Source: Planctomicrobium sp051465645
GTDB taxonomy: Bacteria > Planctomycetota > Planctomycetia > Planctomycetales > Planctomycetaceae
Assembly (NCBI RefSeq): GCF_051465645.1
Contig: NZ_CP195790.1
Span: forward strand, 2,232,001-2,296,000
Length of the DNA: 64,000 bases
Direction: 5' to 3'
In this document: positions 27,901 through 36,352 of the stretch, piece by piece
Numbering within the stretch: position 1 is the stretch's first letter
Layout of the letters: every line of letters starts with the position of its first letter
The notes under the pieces: generated by a model
What the model saw: only the letters and a program-made list of their open reading frames with translations
What the model was told of the DNA's origin: nothing
Databases searched by the model: none
Translations under genes and position numbers: made by a program

Positions 27901-28175
27901 GCAAAAACGGATGCCCCTCGTTTCCCGTTTCCTTGTTCACTGGCTTTGACCAGATCTGCAACTAACGCTGGCGAATATTCCGGAACCGCCGCAGCTGCAG
28001 GAACTCCAGACGCCTCCGCCGTGATGGAAAGCGCATGGATCAGAAAGGCGGCTGAAGCAGTCAAACCCACCGAGAACCACATCCGCACATTCTCAACTTG
28101 CGAACGTGATCGATTGATCGTGATATCTGGCTGATTCCGTATAAAGCTCAGTCGAAATTGCATCAGTCGTGCCAT
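24957..28175 (-). CDS. PVC-type haem-binding, beta-propeller and azurin-like cupredoxin fusion protein
   Basis: A 1072-residue exported protein. The frame starts at ATG 28175; ATG 28082 (MWFSVGLTASAAFLI) is an alternative placed directly before the hydrophobic signal segment. Near the N-terminus is a c-type cytochrome site (C98-x2-C101-H102 in the longer numbering) in a domain of the planctomycete haem-binding type (GRGASVF..., IGPDLSLIGKQRKPEQIVESLLWP, VVTVEGKVLQGYL). A large middle part (about 240-960) resembles DUF6797 and a sugar-dehydrogenase-like propeller. The last 105 residues are a cupredoxin with His in VPHNWAL and the azurin spacing C-x4-H-x3-M in VCTFPGHWTVM. It should act in the periplasm in electron transfer; the substrate is unknown. 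A 9-bp hairpin without T-tract lies 39-71 nt downstream (24886-24918). Confidence 0.8.
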   Translation of the reverse strand: MARLMQFRLSFIRNQPDITINRSRSQVENVRMWFSVGLTASAAFLIHALSITAEASGVPAAAAVPEYSPALVADLVKASEQGNGKRGASVFASSKFGCIACHKVGEHGGQIGPDLSLIGKQRKPEQIVESLLWPKREVAKEFVPHRVVTVEGKVLQGYLHSETDSDLSLKDPSTLQITKIPLDDIDARVHGDTLMPDGLTTGMNAVEKQNLISFLSQLGRDGGIAADSVASVLVRGLSHAHGPAKFEYGLAPLKPENWPLHTTPTNSLRVYDFYEKQADYFRNQEKVPALLMEFPGVEGPGGDSEMRRQAKEDDTRWNDTKGTPVLTGVFRSGELTIPRGICVRLGEDGDMGVCFNPETLQYEALWNNGFLKFSPVRHGFMDGLVPAGTMLPTPEANKVEGPFRYQGFYRTGNQIVFAYKIGDVEYLDAPTVENGAFKRVVAPVEKHPMRSVLQGGAPLWNEEIVCPIEFGKGKPYAVDTIQLPFQNPWNDLLFLGGVAFLPDGAALICSMQGDVWRAEGYEAPSKQVRWRKVASGMQQAQGIVADQDGVFVLGRDQITRLHDLNGDGEYEFNESFSNGYVTSVSGHDFICGLERDAAGNFYTSSSKQGLLKISPDGKTLSIIATGFRNPDGVGIMADGTVTVPCSQGQWTPASMICAVRPPFATNEAAAPYFGYGGPKDGKPPELPFAYLPRGLDNSSGGQTLVRSDKWGPLQGQLLHFSYGASRYHLVLRDEVAGQIQGGVVPMVGDFRSGVHRGLFSPKDGQLYVAGQAGWGAFTVDDGNFERVRYTGDPVQIPVGFHTYQNGVRIDFSEQIDPQTASNVRNHFAQCWNYRYSGAYGSPEFSAEHPGTPGHDVLEIQSAHVLKNGKSLFLEIPEIQPVNQLYVRMLVDQGDPQDLFMTVHKLDLPFTEFAGYQPLEKVIHQHPILADMALESSRVPNPWRNAIKGARKVTLKTSGNLQFESRNLKAKAGEVLQFTLSNPDAVPHNWALLKPGKLETVGKLSNLLVGDPDGYAKQYIPATEDVVAYVDIVDPGKSSTIFFKVPDEPGQYPYVCTFPGHWTVMNGILTVTK

Positions 28176-28235
28176 TCAGGGAAGGACAAGTGGCGGGACG
28201 GACATCACGGCGAGAGAGCCGATGAGAAAAGTATA

Positions 28236-28273
28236 ATGAAAACAGGGCTGACGACACAGTCGCCAGCCCTGTT
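28236..28273 (-). terminator. intrinsic terminator of the sdhCAB operon
   Basis: AACAGGGCTG (28241-28250) pairs with CAGCCCTGTT (28264-28273). On the minus strand the stem is followed by TTCATT after two more T. It lies about 135 nt downstream of sdhB. Confidence 0.7.
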
Positions 28274-28407
28274 CAGAGATTGCTTCAATTGTTCTCGTTG
28301 GCCTGCTGCGATTTCAGTGTTGAATTCGACTGAAACCGTCTGGCGAAGCGGCGATCCCGGGTATTCGTCCCTGAAATACGACGTATTCACCAATCGAGAA
28401 TGCTCAA

Positions 28408-29208
28408 TTATCCGTTTCCGCCGCCGTCTTTCGATTCTTCCTGAGCAAACAAAGTCGCCTTCAGGTATTCACGATTCATGCGGGCGATGTGAGTCACTTT
28501 CACGCCTGCTGGACAGGCAGCTTCGCACTCATAGATGTTCGTGCAAGCGCCGAACTTCTCTTTGTCCATTTGCGCGACCATGTTCAAGACGCGCTCATGA
28601 CGCTCTGGAGCACCTTGTGGCAACTGAGCGAGGTGCGAAACCTTTGCTGATGTAAAGAGCATTGCAGAAGCATTGGTACAGGCCGCGACACAGGCACCGC
28701 AACCGATACAAACCGCGGCATCCAGAGCACTTTCCTGATCCTGACGTGGAATCGGAACGCTATTGCCATCCGGAGCCTGACCAGCCTTCATCGACACATA
28801 GCCGCCGGCCTTGATAATCCGATCGAACGCACCGCGATCGACAACAAGATCTTTCACGACTGGAAACGCATTCGCACGCCATGGTTCAATAACGATGGTG
28901 TCGCCATCTTCGAACCGTCGCATGTGCAATTGGCAGGTCGTAGTCTCACGGTCTGGTCCGTGAGCCTGACCATTGATCACCACCCCGCAGGCACCACAGA
29001 TCCCTTCACGGCAGTCATGATCAAATGCAACCGGCTCCTGGCCATCTGCGATCAGCTGTTCGTTCAGAATATCCAACATCTCCAGGAATGACATATCCGG
29101 AGAGATGTCCTGAAGATTGTACTCACGGAAGCTTCCCGATGCTTTGGGGCTTGCCTGACGCCAGACCTTCAGTGTCAGACTGAGCTTATTCTTGCCTGGG
29201 CTGATCAT
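28408..29208 (-). CDS. sdhB: succinate dehydrogenase/fumarate reductase iron-sulfur subunit
   Basis: SdhB carries the three Fe-S clusters that pass electrons from FAD to quinone. The 266 residues show the plant-type 2Fe-2S ligands in DCREGICGACG and a later TTTCQLH. The 4Fe-4S/3Fe-4S region has CIGCGACVAAC and CTNIYECEAACP. The N-terminal LKVWRQASPKASGSFREYNL is typical of the SdhB form found with the two-haem cytochrome b558 enzyme (B. subtilis/delta-proteobacterial type). Start ATG 29208. Third gene of sdhCAB, 65 nt after sdhA. Confidence 0.95.
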   Translation of the reverse strand: MISPGKNKLSLTLKVWRQASPKASGSFREYNLQDISPDMSFLEMLDILNEQLIADGQEPVAFDHDCREGICGACGVVINGQAHGPDRETTTCQLHMRRFEDGDTIVIEPWRANAFPVVKDLVVDRGAFDRIIKAGGYVSMKAGQAPDGNSVPIPRQDQESALDAAVCIGCGACVAACTNASAMLFTSAKVSHLAQLPQGAPERHERVLNMVAQMDKEKFGACTNIYECEAACPAGVKVTHIARMNREYLKATLFAQEESKDGGGNG

Positions 29209-29273
29209 GGGAATCGGTCGTTCTTTGAAAGTGATCTGATCCGGAAAGTTACAATAACAAAGTTGGTAAACCG

Positions 29274-31208
29274 TTATTTGTAGCTTCGGGTCGACATATG
29301 AATCGTTTCGAAGGCCAATTGTTCTTTATGACGAATCTCTGCCGAGACGTCGCTTCCCGCATGTTCCCATGCAGCAACGTGGGCGAATTGGTCGTCATTA
29401 CGCTTGGCTTCACCATCTTCGGTGCGGTGTTCCTCACGGAAGTGCCCACCACACGATTCTTCGCGTTCCAGCGCGTCTCGACACATCAACTCCCCGAACT
29501 CGAGGAAGTCTGCGACTCGACCGGCTTGTTCAACCTGTTGATTGAAATCGTTCCCTGAGCCAGGAACATGCACGTTCTGCCAGAACTCATGGCGAAGTTC
29601 GCTGATATTCTGGATCGCCTGCTTCAGGCTGGCTTCAGTTCGTGCCATCCCGCAATTGTTCCACATGATCTCGCCGAGAGCACGGTGGAAGCTCGTGACA
29701 CTTCGCTTTCCGTTGATGCTCAACATCTTCTGAACGCGACCCACAGCTTCTGACTTCACTTCCTCAAATCGAGGGTGAGCAGTTGTCACTGCTGGCAATG
29801 GTCGAGATGCGAGGTGATGCCCCACGGTATATGGAATCACGAAGTAACCGTCAGCGAGTCCTTGCATCAGAGCGGATGCTCCGAGGCGGTTTGCACCGTG
29901 GTCAGAGAAGTTGGCTTCCCCAAGCACATACAGACCCGGAACGGTACTTTCGAGATGATAATCAACCCAGAGTCCGCCCATCGTGTAGTGGACGGCAGGA
30001 TAGATTCTCATCGGAACCTTATACGGGTTCTCGTCGGTAATCTTCTCGTACATATGGAACAGGTTGCCGTACTTGCTGCGAATAACGTCTTCGCCCTGCT
30101 CTTGAATCGCACGCTGGAAGTCCAGGTAAACTGCTTTTCCGCTATCACCGAGACCGAAGCCTGAGTCGCAGCGTTCTTTGGCTGCACGGCTCGCAACGTC
30201 TCGAGGCACCATATTCCCGTAGGCCGGGTAACGACGTTCGAGATAATAGTCTCGATCCTCGTCTGGAATGCTTGCTGGTGAGCGTGTGTCGTTCTGCTTC
30301 TTTGGAACCCAGACGCGACCGTCGTTACGCAAGCTCTCACTCATCAGAGTCAGCTTCGACTGGTAATCCCCTTTCACAGGAATGCAAGTCGGGTGAATCT
30401 GAGTGAAGCAAGGATTTGCGAAGAAGGCTCCTCGCTTATGACAGCGCCATGCGGCGGTGACGTTACATCCCTTGGCATTTGTGGACAGGTAGAACACGTT
30501 TCCGTATCCACCAGTACACAGCAGCACGGCATGGGCTGCGTGCGATTCGAACTCACCTGTGACAAGATTTCGAGTCACGATTCCGCGTGCAACGCCGTCG
30601 ATTGTGACGAGGTCGAGCATTTCGCGGCGAGGGAACATTTGGACCTTGCCGAGCCCGACCTGTCGCATCAGGGAACTATAAGCTCCCAGCAACAACTGCT
30701 GCCCGGTCTGCCCGCGACAATAGAACGTTCGGGAAACTTGAGATCCCCCGAATGTTCGGTTCGCCAGAGTTCCGCCGTATTCGCGGGCGAATGGAACCCC
30801 TTGGGCCACGCACTGGTCAATGATGTTCGCACTGACCTGAGCAAGCCGATAAACATTCGATTCACGAGCCCGGAAGTCTCCTCCCTTGATCGTGTCATAG
30901 AAGAGACGGTGAACCGAGTCACCGTCGTTCGGGTAATTCTTCGCAGCGTTAATCCCCCCCTGAGCGGCGATACTGTGCGCACGCCGTGGGGAATCCTGGA
31001 AGCAAAACGACTTCACGTTGTAGCCGAGCTCAGCGAGTGAAGCAGCAGCCGAAGCGCCTGCCAAACCGGTCCCGACGACAATGATGTCGTATTTACGCTT
31101 GTTATTCGGGGCAATGAGTTTCAACTCATTTTTGCAATTGTCCCACTTCTGGGCGAGCGGACCATCCGGGGTTCGCGATTGCAATCGATATTCGCCAGCA
31201 TCACTCAT
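29274..31208 (-). CDS. sdhA: succinate dehydrogenase/fumarate reductase flavoprotein subunit
   Basis: SdhA oxidises succinate to fumarate with covalently bound FAD. The 644 residues contain the dinucleotide-binding motif VVGTGLAGASAAASLAELGY (about 44-63) and the FAD-attachment region RRAHSIAAQGGINAAKNY with its His. The substrate-site TQIHPT and the YTMGGLWVDYHLEST motif are also present. The C-terminus is long and charged. Start ATG 31208, 83 nt after sdhC. Together with sdhC and sdhB it forms complex II of the respiratory chain and TCA cycle. Confidence 0.96.
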   Translation of the reverse strand: MSDAGEYRLQSRTPDGPLAQKWDNCKNELKLIAPNNKRKYDIIVVGTGLAGASAAASLAELGYNVKSFCFQDSPRRAHSIAAQGGINAAKNYPNDGDSVHRLFYDTIKGGDFRARESNVYRLAQVSANIIDQCVAQGVPFAREYGGTLANRTFGGSQVSRTFYCRGQTGQQLLLGAYSSLMRQVGLGKVQMFPRREMLDLVTIDGVARGIVTRNLVTGEFESHAAHAVLLCTGGYGNVFYLSTNAKGCNVTAAWRCHKRGAFFANPCFTQIHPTCIPVKGDYQSKLTLMSESLRNDGRVWVPKKQNDTRSPASIPDEDRDYYLERRYPAYGNMVPRDVASRAAKERCDSGFGLGDSGKAVYLDFQRAIQEQGEDVIRSKYGNLFHMYEKITDENPYKVPMRIYPAVHYTMGGLWVDYHLESTVPGLYVLGEANFSDHGANRLGASALMQGLADGYFVIPYTVGHHLASRPLPAVTTAHPRFEEVKSEAVGRVQKMLSINGKRSVTSFHRALGEIMWNNCGMARTEASLKQAIQNISELRHEFWQNVHVPGSGNDFNQQVEQAGRVADFLEFGELMCRDALEREESCGGHFREEHRTEDGEAKRNDDQFAHVAAWEHAGSDVSAEIRHKEQLAFETIHMSTRSYK

Positions 31209-31291
31209 CGAAGCCGTCCTGAATCTCTTTGCTGCGTGTCGTCACGACCATCACAAAATGCGGAGAGCAAATCCACTGTGATCGAGAGGGG

Positions 31292-32062
31292 TTAGTTATT
31301 ACTCGCTGCAGGAGTCTCTGGTGTTTCCGTTACTTCACTCTCAACTGCAGTAGCCGGGGTCACTTTCCCCCAGTTGGCAATCTTGGCGACGATCGGGAAA
31401 CTGCCAAATCCAATCGCAACAACAAATCCGAACAGAATCGAAAGCTTCCGGATTGTTGGAGTGTACTTGGAATGATTCAGACCCAGAGACTGGAACGAAC
31501 TTTGGAAACCGTGGGAAACGTGAATCCCCAGCACAATGGCCCCAGCCAGATAGATCACTGCGCGAACAGTGTCTGAAACAACCAACTGTGCCTTCTCTGC
31601 GCGAGAGAGGCCTTCCATCGCCGGAGCCCAACCGAATTCACCTTTAAAATCGCTCAGGTGAACCGAGAGGTACATCAACACAATGAGCCCGGTAATGAAC
31701 ATTGTCTTATCCGGCGTAGGCATCGCAGGATTCAATGTTCGATCAGCACGCTTGGACTGAACCATTGCATATCGCTGATCGCGAGCAGCCCGGTTCCCCA
31801 AGTGCAGCCAGATCCCGTAGGAAATGTGAAAGGCAAATGCGGAGTAAAGCAGCACTTCCGCAATCAACAGGAACTCTTTATTCCCGTGAAGCTTCTCAGC
31901 GTATTCGTTGTATGCGTCATTCCCCACATACAAAAGCAGGTTTCCTGCCAGATGCACTACGAGAAACAGGCATAAAAACAGCCCAGAAAGCCCCATCAGG
32001 TATTTTTTACCAAGAGAGGCAGTGGCAAAGGCTTTGAGCCAGTTCAATTTCGGCTCCTTCAC
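31292..32062 (-). CDS. sdhC: succinate dehydrogenase cytochrome b558-type membrane subunit
   Basis: The 256-residue membrane anchor binds haem b and quinone. Five TM helices are apparent: LMGLSGLFLCLFLVVHLAGN, FLLIAEVLLYSAFAFHISYG, MFITGLIVLMYLSVHLSDF, VIYLAGAIVLGIHVSHGFQ and LSILFGFVVAIGFGSFPIVA. Histidines suited to haem ligation lie in VVHLAGN, AFHISYG, SVHLSDF and GIHVSHGF. This single large subunit belongs to the b558 family that lacks a separate SdhD. Start ATG 32062. First gene of the sdhCAB operon, with a 1-kb spacer upstream. Confidence 0.93.
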   Translation of the reverse strand: MKEPKLNWLKAFATASLGKKYLMGLSGLFLCLFLVVHLAGNLLLYVGNDAYNEYAEKLHGNKEFLLIAEVLLYSAFAFHISYGIWLHLGNRAARDQRYAMVQSKRADRTLNPAMPTPDKTMFITGLIVLMYLSVHLSDFKGEFGWAPAMEGLSRAEKAQLVVSDTVRAVIYLAGAIVLGIHVSHGFQSSFQSLGLNHSKYTPTIRKLSILFGFVVAIGFGSFPIVAKIANWGKVTPATAVESEVTETPETPAASNN

Positions 32063-33094
32063 GAATGGTCAGCGTCTGTGGGTGCCTGATGAAGACGGCC
32101 TACCGCTTCCCGGCTAAGAAACTCACTCTGAGTCGTCCAATGATTGTAGGGGAGACAGAAATCGCTGCAATTCTTGACCGGGTCGTATTTGCCACGCAAT
32201 GACAGGTTTAGAGTTTTTTATACAACGGCATTCCCAGATTCCGGAAGTTCATCTCTTCCTCATTTATCCAACTCTCAATAGAGGCGAAGTCTGCGCCAAT
32301 CTGCGACACAAAACTCTCTAACACCCTGAACACAAGAACGAAGGATTAGTGAAGCCGAACCACTCACCCACCGTCACCCCGCGTTTCAGGCGAGACCCCA
32401 CTGAAATACGCATTGAGTGATTGCATTCCCAATCAGCCAGAAACTGACTCGAGCATCGCATGCGAATGCAATCTCCAATTCCCACCCATGAGATTGCCCT
32501 CCACCAAAGTCGAGAAGACGCCGGGCGCCGTGGTCAACTCGCCATTTCTGCAGAAACGACACAGTTGCAATGTAAATATTGCTCCTGGACCGAGAATCCC
32601 TTCAGCAATGAGCCTGAAAGAAGCTCCAACAAAACCCGCAGCCTCACCATAGACGACGTGCGCGACCAAGCAAAAAGGGGTGGGCTTGAAATGCTTTTCT
32701 GCAAAAGAATGGCACCACCACACGGAACGATGCGGTGCGCAAGAGCAGAAAGGGAAAAGAAAAAATGCCCTCGGGAAACAGGAGCGATCCAGTCGCTGGC
32801 GGCTCGTGGGTGAGAAGTATGCGTGCAGAAAGGGTCAGGCTGCAAACAAGTGCCAGTAACAATCACTCCCGGACCCGAAGGCATCGGTTGGGGTATCAGA
32901 CATGTTTTGCAGGTTCTGTGCCAAATCTGAAATTTCCTGCGCCCAATTACGACAGGTGTTGTAAGTTACTGTAGGAAATCGAGTTGCACAGCGAAATTTG
33001 AAACTTGAGTTTTGTTCAAGTTGGCTGTACTATCGATTTCGGCGCAACTTTCGGCGCCGATTTTGGTCTAAATGGGCGCTGAAAGAACATTTCG
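32063..33094. other. 1-kb divergent spacer between sdhC and the sigma-54 activator
   Basis: No supported gene. Several overlapping frames of 70-117 codons (32413-32974, both strands) lack ribosome sites and known motifs. A TTGTATAAA-like element lies about 160 nt upstream of sdhC on the minus strand (near 32218-32227) but no matching -35. No -24/-12 (TGGCAC-N5-TTGC) promoter was found by eye. No repeats stand out. Confidence 0.4.
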
Positions 33095-36000
33095 ATGAAG
33101 ATTCAACGATGGGGAATTTCGGCGCTCGCTCTCGTTTCAGTGCTCTATTCTCTCGTCGTTCTGTGGTACGTTCCGACTCAACCCACAATTCCACTGGGAT
33201 GCCTACTCACAAACTCCAAGAGCCTCGTTGGGAGTGGGTTGGAAATCCGGGATGTCAGTCAGCTTCGTTCACTTGAGAGCAAGAACCTCAAGATTCTTGG
33301 AACCACCCCGGAAGTGGGTGACCTGATTATTGCGGCTGCCGGAAGGCCCATTCACTCTTTTGGAGACTGGGCACGGCTTCATCGAGACTTGCGGAACTGG
33401 ACCACCGATTCTGCCGCGCGAATCTCCATGGGAAAGGACCCAACGGAAGACAGTGCCCTTTCAAATTTGGGGGTTTTTGAATACCTGGATAAGTCCCGCA
33501 TCGTGGTTGTCTGGTTCTTACGTCCCGGAAATCCCCAGCCGATGCAGGCCTGCTTGCCGCTCGTAGCGCAACCCACATTCAGTGTGTCGATGACACTGCT
33601 GTGGTTTGTACTCGAACTGTGCATCCTGATTGTTGGAGGGATGGCCTACTGGAACCGCCCCTTCGATCTCCCGTTACGCCACTTCTGCGTGCTGTCCGCA
33701 GTCACTCTGGCTGCTTTTGTCGGCGGGAGCCACTGGTGGCTGATTGCCGGCAGTCCGCTACTGACGTTGGGGTTTGCAATCGCTGGTCCTTTATTGCCGG
33801 CGTTCATGCTCCACTTCTTCCTGGTTTTTCCGTTCCCCGCTCAACGTTTTGGAGCGAATCGATTCTGGAACCTGGTGCCGATTTACATTCTTCCCGTCAC
33901 GGCAGCCATCTCATTGTCAGCCATGACCATCGCCGCCTCGTTCTTGACAGGCGATCATGGTGAAGGGCCATTTGCGCAAACCATCGACCGTTTGACAGGT
34001 CATGCTGCTGCTGAAATCTATCCAAGAATGCGCGTCATTGTTTACGGCGTTCTCGTCGTGGCGGCGGCTTACTTCCTGCTCTCATTCTTTGCATTGCGTC
34101 GCAGCCTGCTGGTTGCCAGAAATCCATTTGAGAAGAGTCAGGCGCGGTCCCTGCTCTGGGCCGCGTTGGTGGCGTCGGTTCTCATTGGATACACAATGTA
34201 TCTGGCGGGCGCAGATCAGGTTGGACTCGCTCTCGGCAAGGCACGTCTCCCGATGTTTGGAGCGAGTCTCGCGTTCATGTTTGCCTACGCCATCGGGATC
34301 GCCCGTTACAAGCTGCTGCTTATCGATCAGATCGTCTCGCAAGGAGCCTGGTATTATGTCGCCAGCGCCGGTCTGACATTGATCTTCTCTGCGCTGATTG
34401 CCGTTGGTGCAATGAATCAGGAGCTGTCGATCTTCGGTCAGTCGGTTCCAATTGTGCTGGTGCTGATGACCGCTGTCTTCGTTTTGAGCTGGGGTCGAGA
34501 CTCCCTGCAACGTCTTCTCGACCGCAGGTTCTTCAGTGAGAAGTATCAGCTGGATAAAGCTCTGAATCGCATGAACAGCGTGGTTGCGAGCGCATTGGAA
34601 CCTGAAGCGGTTTCTGACGCACTGCTCAACTCTTGCCGGGACGTTCTTCATGTCGAACAGGCGTCACTCTTCGTACGTCGGGGCGATGGACACGAATTCC
34701 GCATGTTTACCGCAAGTGGGACCACTGACCTTCCGCTTCAGATCAGTGTTGAACCAGCTGTGCTCGATGTACTTGCTGAAGAACTTGTCGTGCAGCGAGT
34801 CCTGCACAGTGTTACCCCCACCCAAAAACTGATCCGTCATCTCCATGCCGAAGTTGTTTACGCCCTGGATATCCAGGGCGAGATTAAAGGGCTCGTCGTT
34901 CTAGGAGCGAAACCCAACAATCAACACTTCTCAGCGGAAGATCTGGCATTCGTCGGAGCGATGGCAAGAATCTCCGGCGTCGCGTTGTATTGTGCAACCG
35001 TTCAGCAGGATGTCACTCGCCTCAATCACGACCTTCAACAGAAGATGGACAAGATTGAGGATCAACAGCGTCAACTGACGGTCTTGCAGAATGAAGTCGC
35101 GACCCTCACAAAACTCCCATCGCCATCCGTGGTCGAAACCGAGTTCCGTCGCGACATTATTAAAGGAAACTCACCTGCAATTCAGGCGGTTCTGGAAACA
35201 GTCAAAAAAGTTGCAGGCAGCGATTCGTCAGTCCTGATCCTTGGAGAAAGCGGAACCGGGAAAGAACTGCTCGCTCGCACCATTCACGACAACAGCCAGC
35301 GTCGGACCGGACCGATGGTCACTGTTCACTGTGCGGCATTGGCTCCAATGCTACTTGAAAGCGAACTGTTCGGGCACGTGAAGGGAGCGTTTACAGATGC
35401 TCGAAACGATAAGCAGGGACGATTTCAACTGGCTCATGGCGGAACACTCTTTCTGGACGAGATCGGCGAGATCTCGCAAGAGGTTCAGGTCAAACTGTTG
35501 CGTGTGTTGCAAGAACGGGTCATCGAGCCAGTCGGGAGCAGCGAAAAGGTTGCGGTCGATGTCAGGATCGTGGCGGCAACTCACCGAAACCTGGAGCAAC
35601 TGATCGCCAGAGGAGAGTTTCGGGAAGACTTGTACTATCGCCTGAACGTGATCAGCATCGGCTTGCCTCCACTTCGCGAGCGTCAGGAAGATCTCTATGA
35701 GCTGGCGATCTACTTCCTGCGACGGTCCGCAGCCAAAAATAACAAGAACGTCATGCACATTGATGACGAGGCCATGAAGTGTCTGCATGACTATCACTGG
35801 CCGGGGAACATTCGTGAATTGGACAACGTCATTGAACGAGCCGTGGTACTCGCCGAGAGTTCAACGATTCAGGTTCATGATTTGCCTTCCGGAGTCCAGC
35901 AGGCTGCCGCATGGCCTCAACCACAAAACATTGGGTTCCTGGAGTCGGCGACGAAGTCCAGATCAGTGCCGGTGGGAGTTGCAGGTTCCGTTCGTCGTGA

Positions 36001-36160
36001 TAAGGGACAACGCGGGACACGCCAGAGTCTTGAGCAGGAACGTCGGACACTGATGGATGCGCTCGCAAAATGCGACGGAAACAAAGCAGAAGCGGCTCGT
36101 CTGATGGGAATCCCAAGAAGCACCTTCTTCAGCAAACTGAAAAAGCACGACATCAACTAG
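33095..36160 (+). CDS. membrane-anchored sigma-54-dependent transcriptional activator with PDZ and GAF domains
   Basis: A 1021-residue one-piece sensor and activator. Order: a TM helix (about 8-25), an extracytoplasmic PDZ-like segment (about 45-150), about eight TM helices (about 165-455), a GAF domain (about 490-640), a short coiled coil (about 640-680), an AAA+ sigma-54-interaction domain (about 690-925) and a Fis-type HTH (about 985-1021). The AAA+ part has Walker A GESGTGKE (717-724), Walker B LFLDEIGE, and an arginine-finger region FREDLYYRLNV. The sigma-54 loop is GAFTDA at 764-769 instead of GAFTGA. There is no receiver or histidine kinase domain, so signals must pass directly from membrane or PDZ to the ATPase. 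ATG 33095. Target genes are not evident. Stop 36160. Confidence 0.88.
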   Translation: MKIQRWGISALALVSVLYSLVVLWYVPTQPTIPLGCLLTNSKSLVGSGLEIRDVSQLRSLESKNLKILGTTPEVGDLIIAAAGRPIHSFGDWARLHRDLRNWTTDSAARISMGKDPTEDSALSNLGVFEYLDKSRIVVVWFLRPGNPQPMQACLPLVAQPTFSVSMTLLWFVLELCILIVGGMAYWNRPFDLPLRHFCVLSAVTLAAFVGGSHWWLIAGSPLLTLGFAIAGPLLPAFMLHFFLVFPFPAQRFGANRFWNLVPIYILPVTAAISLSAMTIAASFLTGDHGEGPFAQTIDRLTGHAAAEIYPRMRVIVYGVLVVAAAYFLLSFFALRRSLLVARNPFEKSQARSLLWAALVASVLIGYTMYLAGADQVGLALGKARLPMFGASLAFMFAYAIGIARYKLLLIDQIVSQGAWYYVASAGLTLIFSALIAVGAMNQELSIFGQSVPIVLVLMTAVFVLSWGRDSLQRLLDRRFFSEKYQLDKALNRMNSVVASALEPEAVSDALLNSCRDVLHVEQASLFVRRGDGHEFRMFTASGTTDLPLQISVEPAVLDVLAEELVVQRVLHSVTPTQKLIRHLHAEVVYALDIQGEIKGLVVLGAKPNNQHFSAEDLAFVGAMARISGVALYCATVQQDVTRLNHDLQQKMDKIEDQQRQLTVLQNEVATLTKLPSPSVVETEFRRDIIKGNSPAIQAVLETVKKVAGSDSSVLILGESGTGKELLARTIHDNSQRRTGPMVTVHCAALAPMLLESELFGHVKGAFTDARNDKQGRFQLAHGGTLFLDEIGEISQEVQVKLLRVLQERVIEPVGSSEKVAVDVRIVAATHRNLEQLIARGEFREDLYYRLNVISIGLPPLRERQEDLYELAIYFLRRSAAKNNKNVMHIDDEAMKCLHDYHWPGNIRELDNVIERAVVLAESSTIQVHDLPSGVQQAAAWPQPQNIGFLESATKSRSVPVGVAGSVRRDKGQRGTRQSLEQERRTLMDALAKCDGNKAEAARLMGIPRSTFFSKLKKHDIN

Positions 36161-36260
36161 ACCGGATCGGTCTATCATGTAGCAGCGTTCTATCCACGCT
36201 GCACTATCCAGTCGTCAAGCGTCACCCATGATCGCTTTCTGACGGGCAAACGCTCTCATT

Positions 36261-36306
36261 AAAAAAGAATCACGCTGCAAAAGTCGTTGACTCGTGCAGC
36301 GTGATT
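36261..36306 (-). terminator. intrinsic terminator of the DUF1080/dehydrogenase gene
   Basis: A 12-bp perfect stem, AATCACGCTGCA (36268-36279) with TGCAGCGTGATT (36295-36306). Read on the minus strand it is followed by C and six T. It lies 46 nt past the stop of the minus-strand gene. Confidence 0.88.
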
Positions 36307-36352
36307 GCGATTCAGCATCGTTGAGATCGGCACCGTCCCAGCCAGTATCAGG

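Noticed and set aside
32413..32974. overlapping frames of 70-117 codons on both strands in the sdhC upstream spacer
   Set aside because: They shadow one another, lack ribosome sites and look compositionally random.
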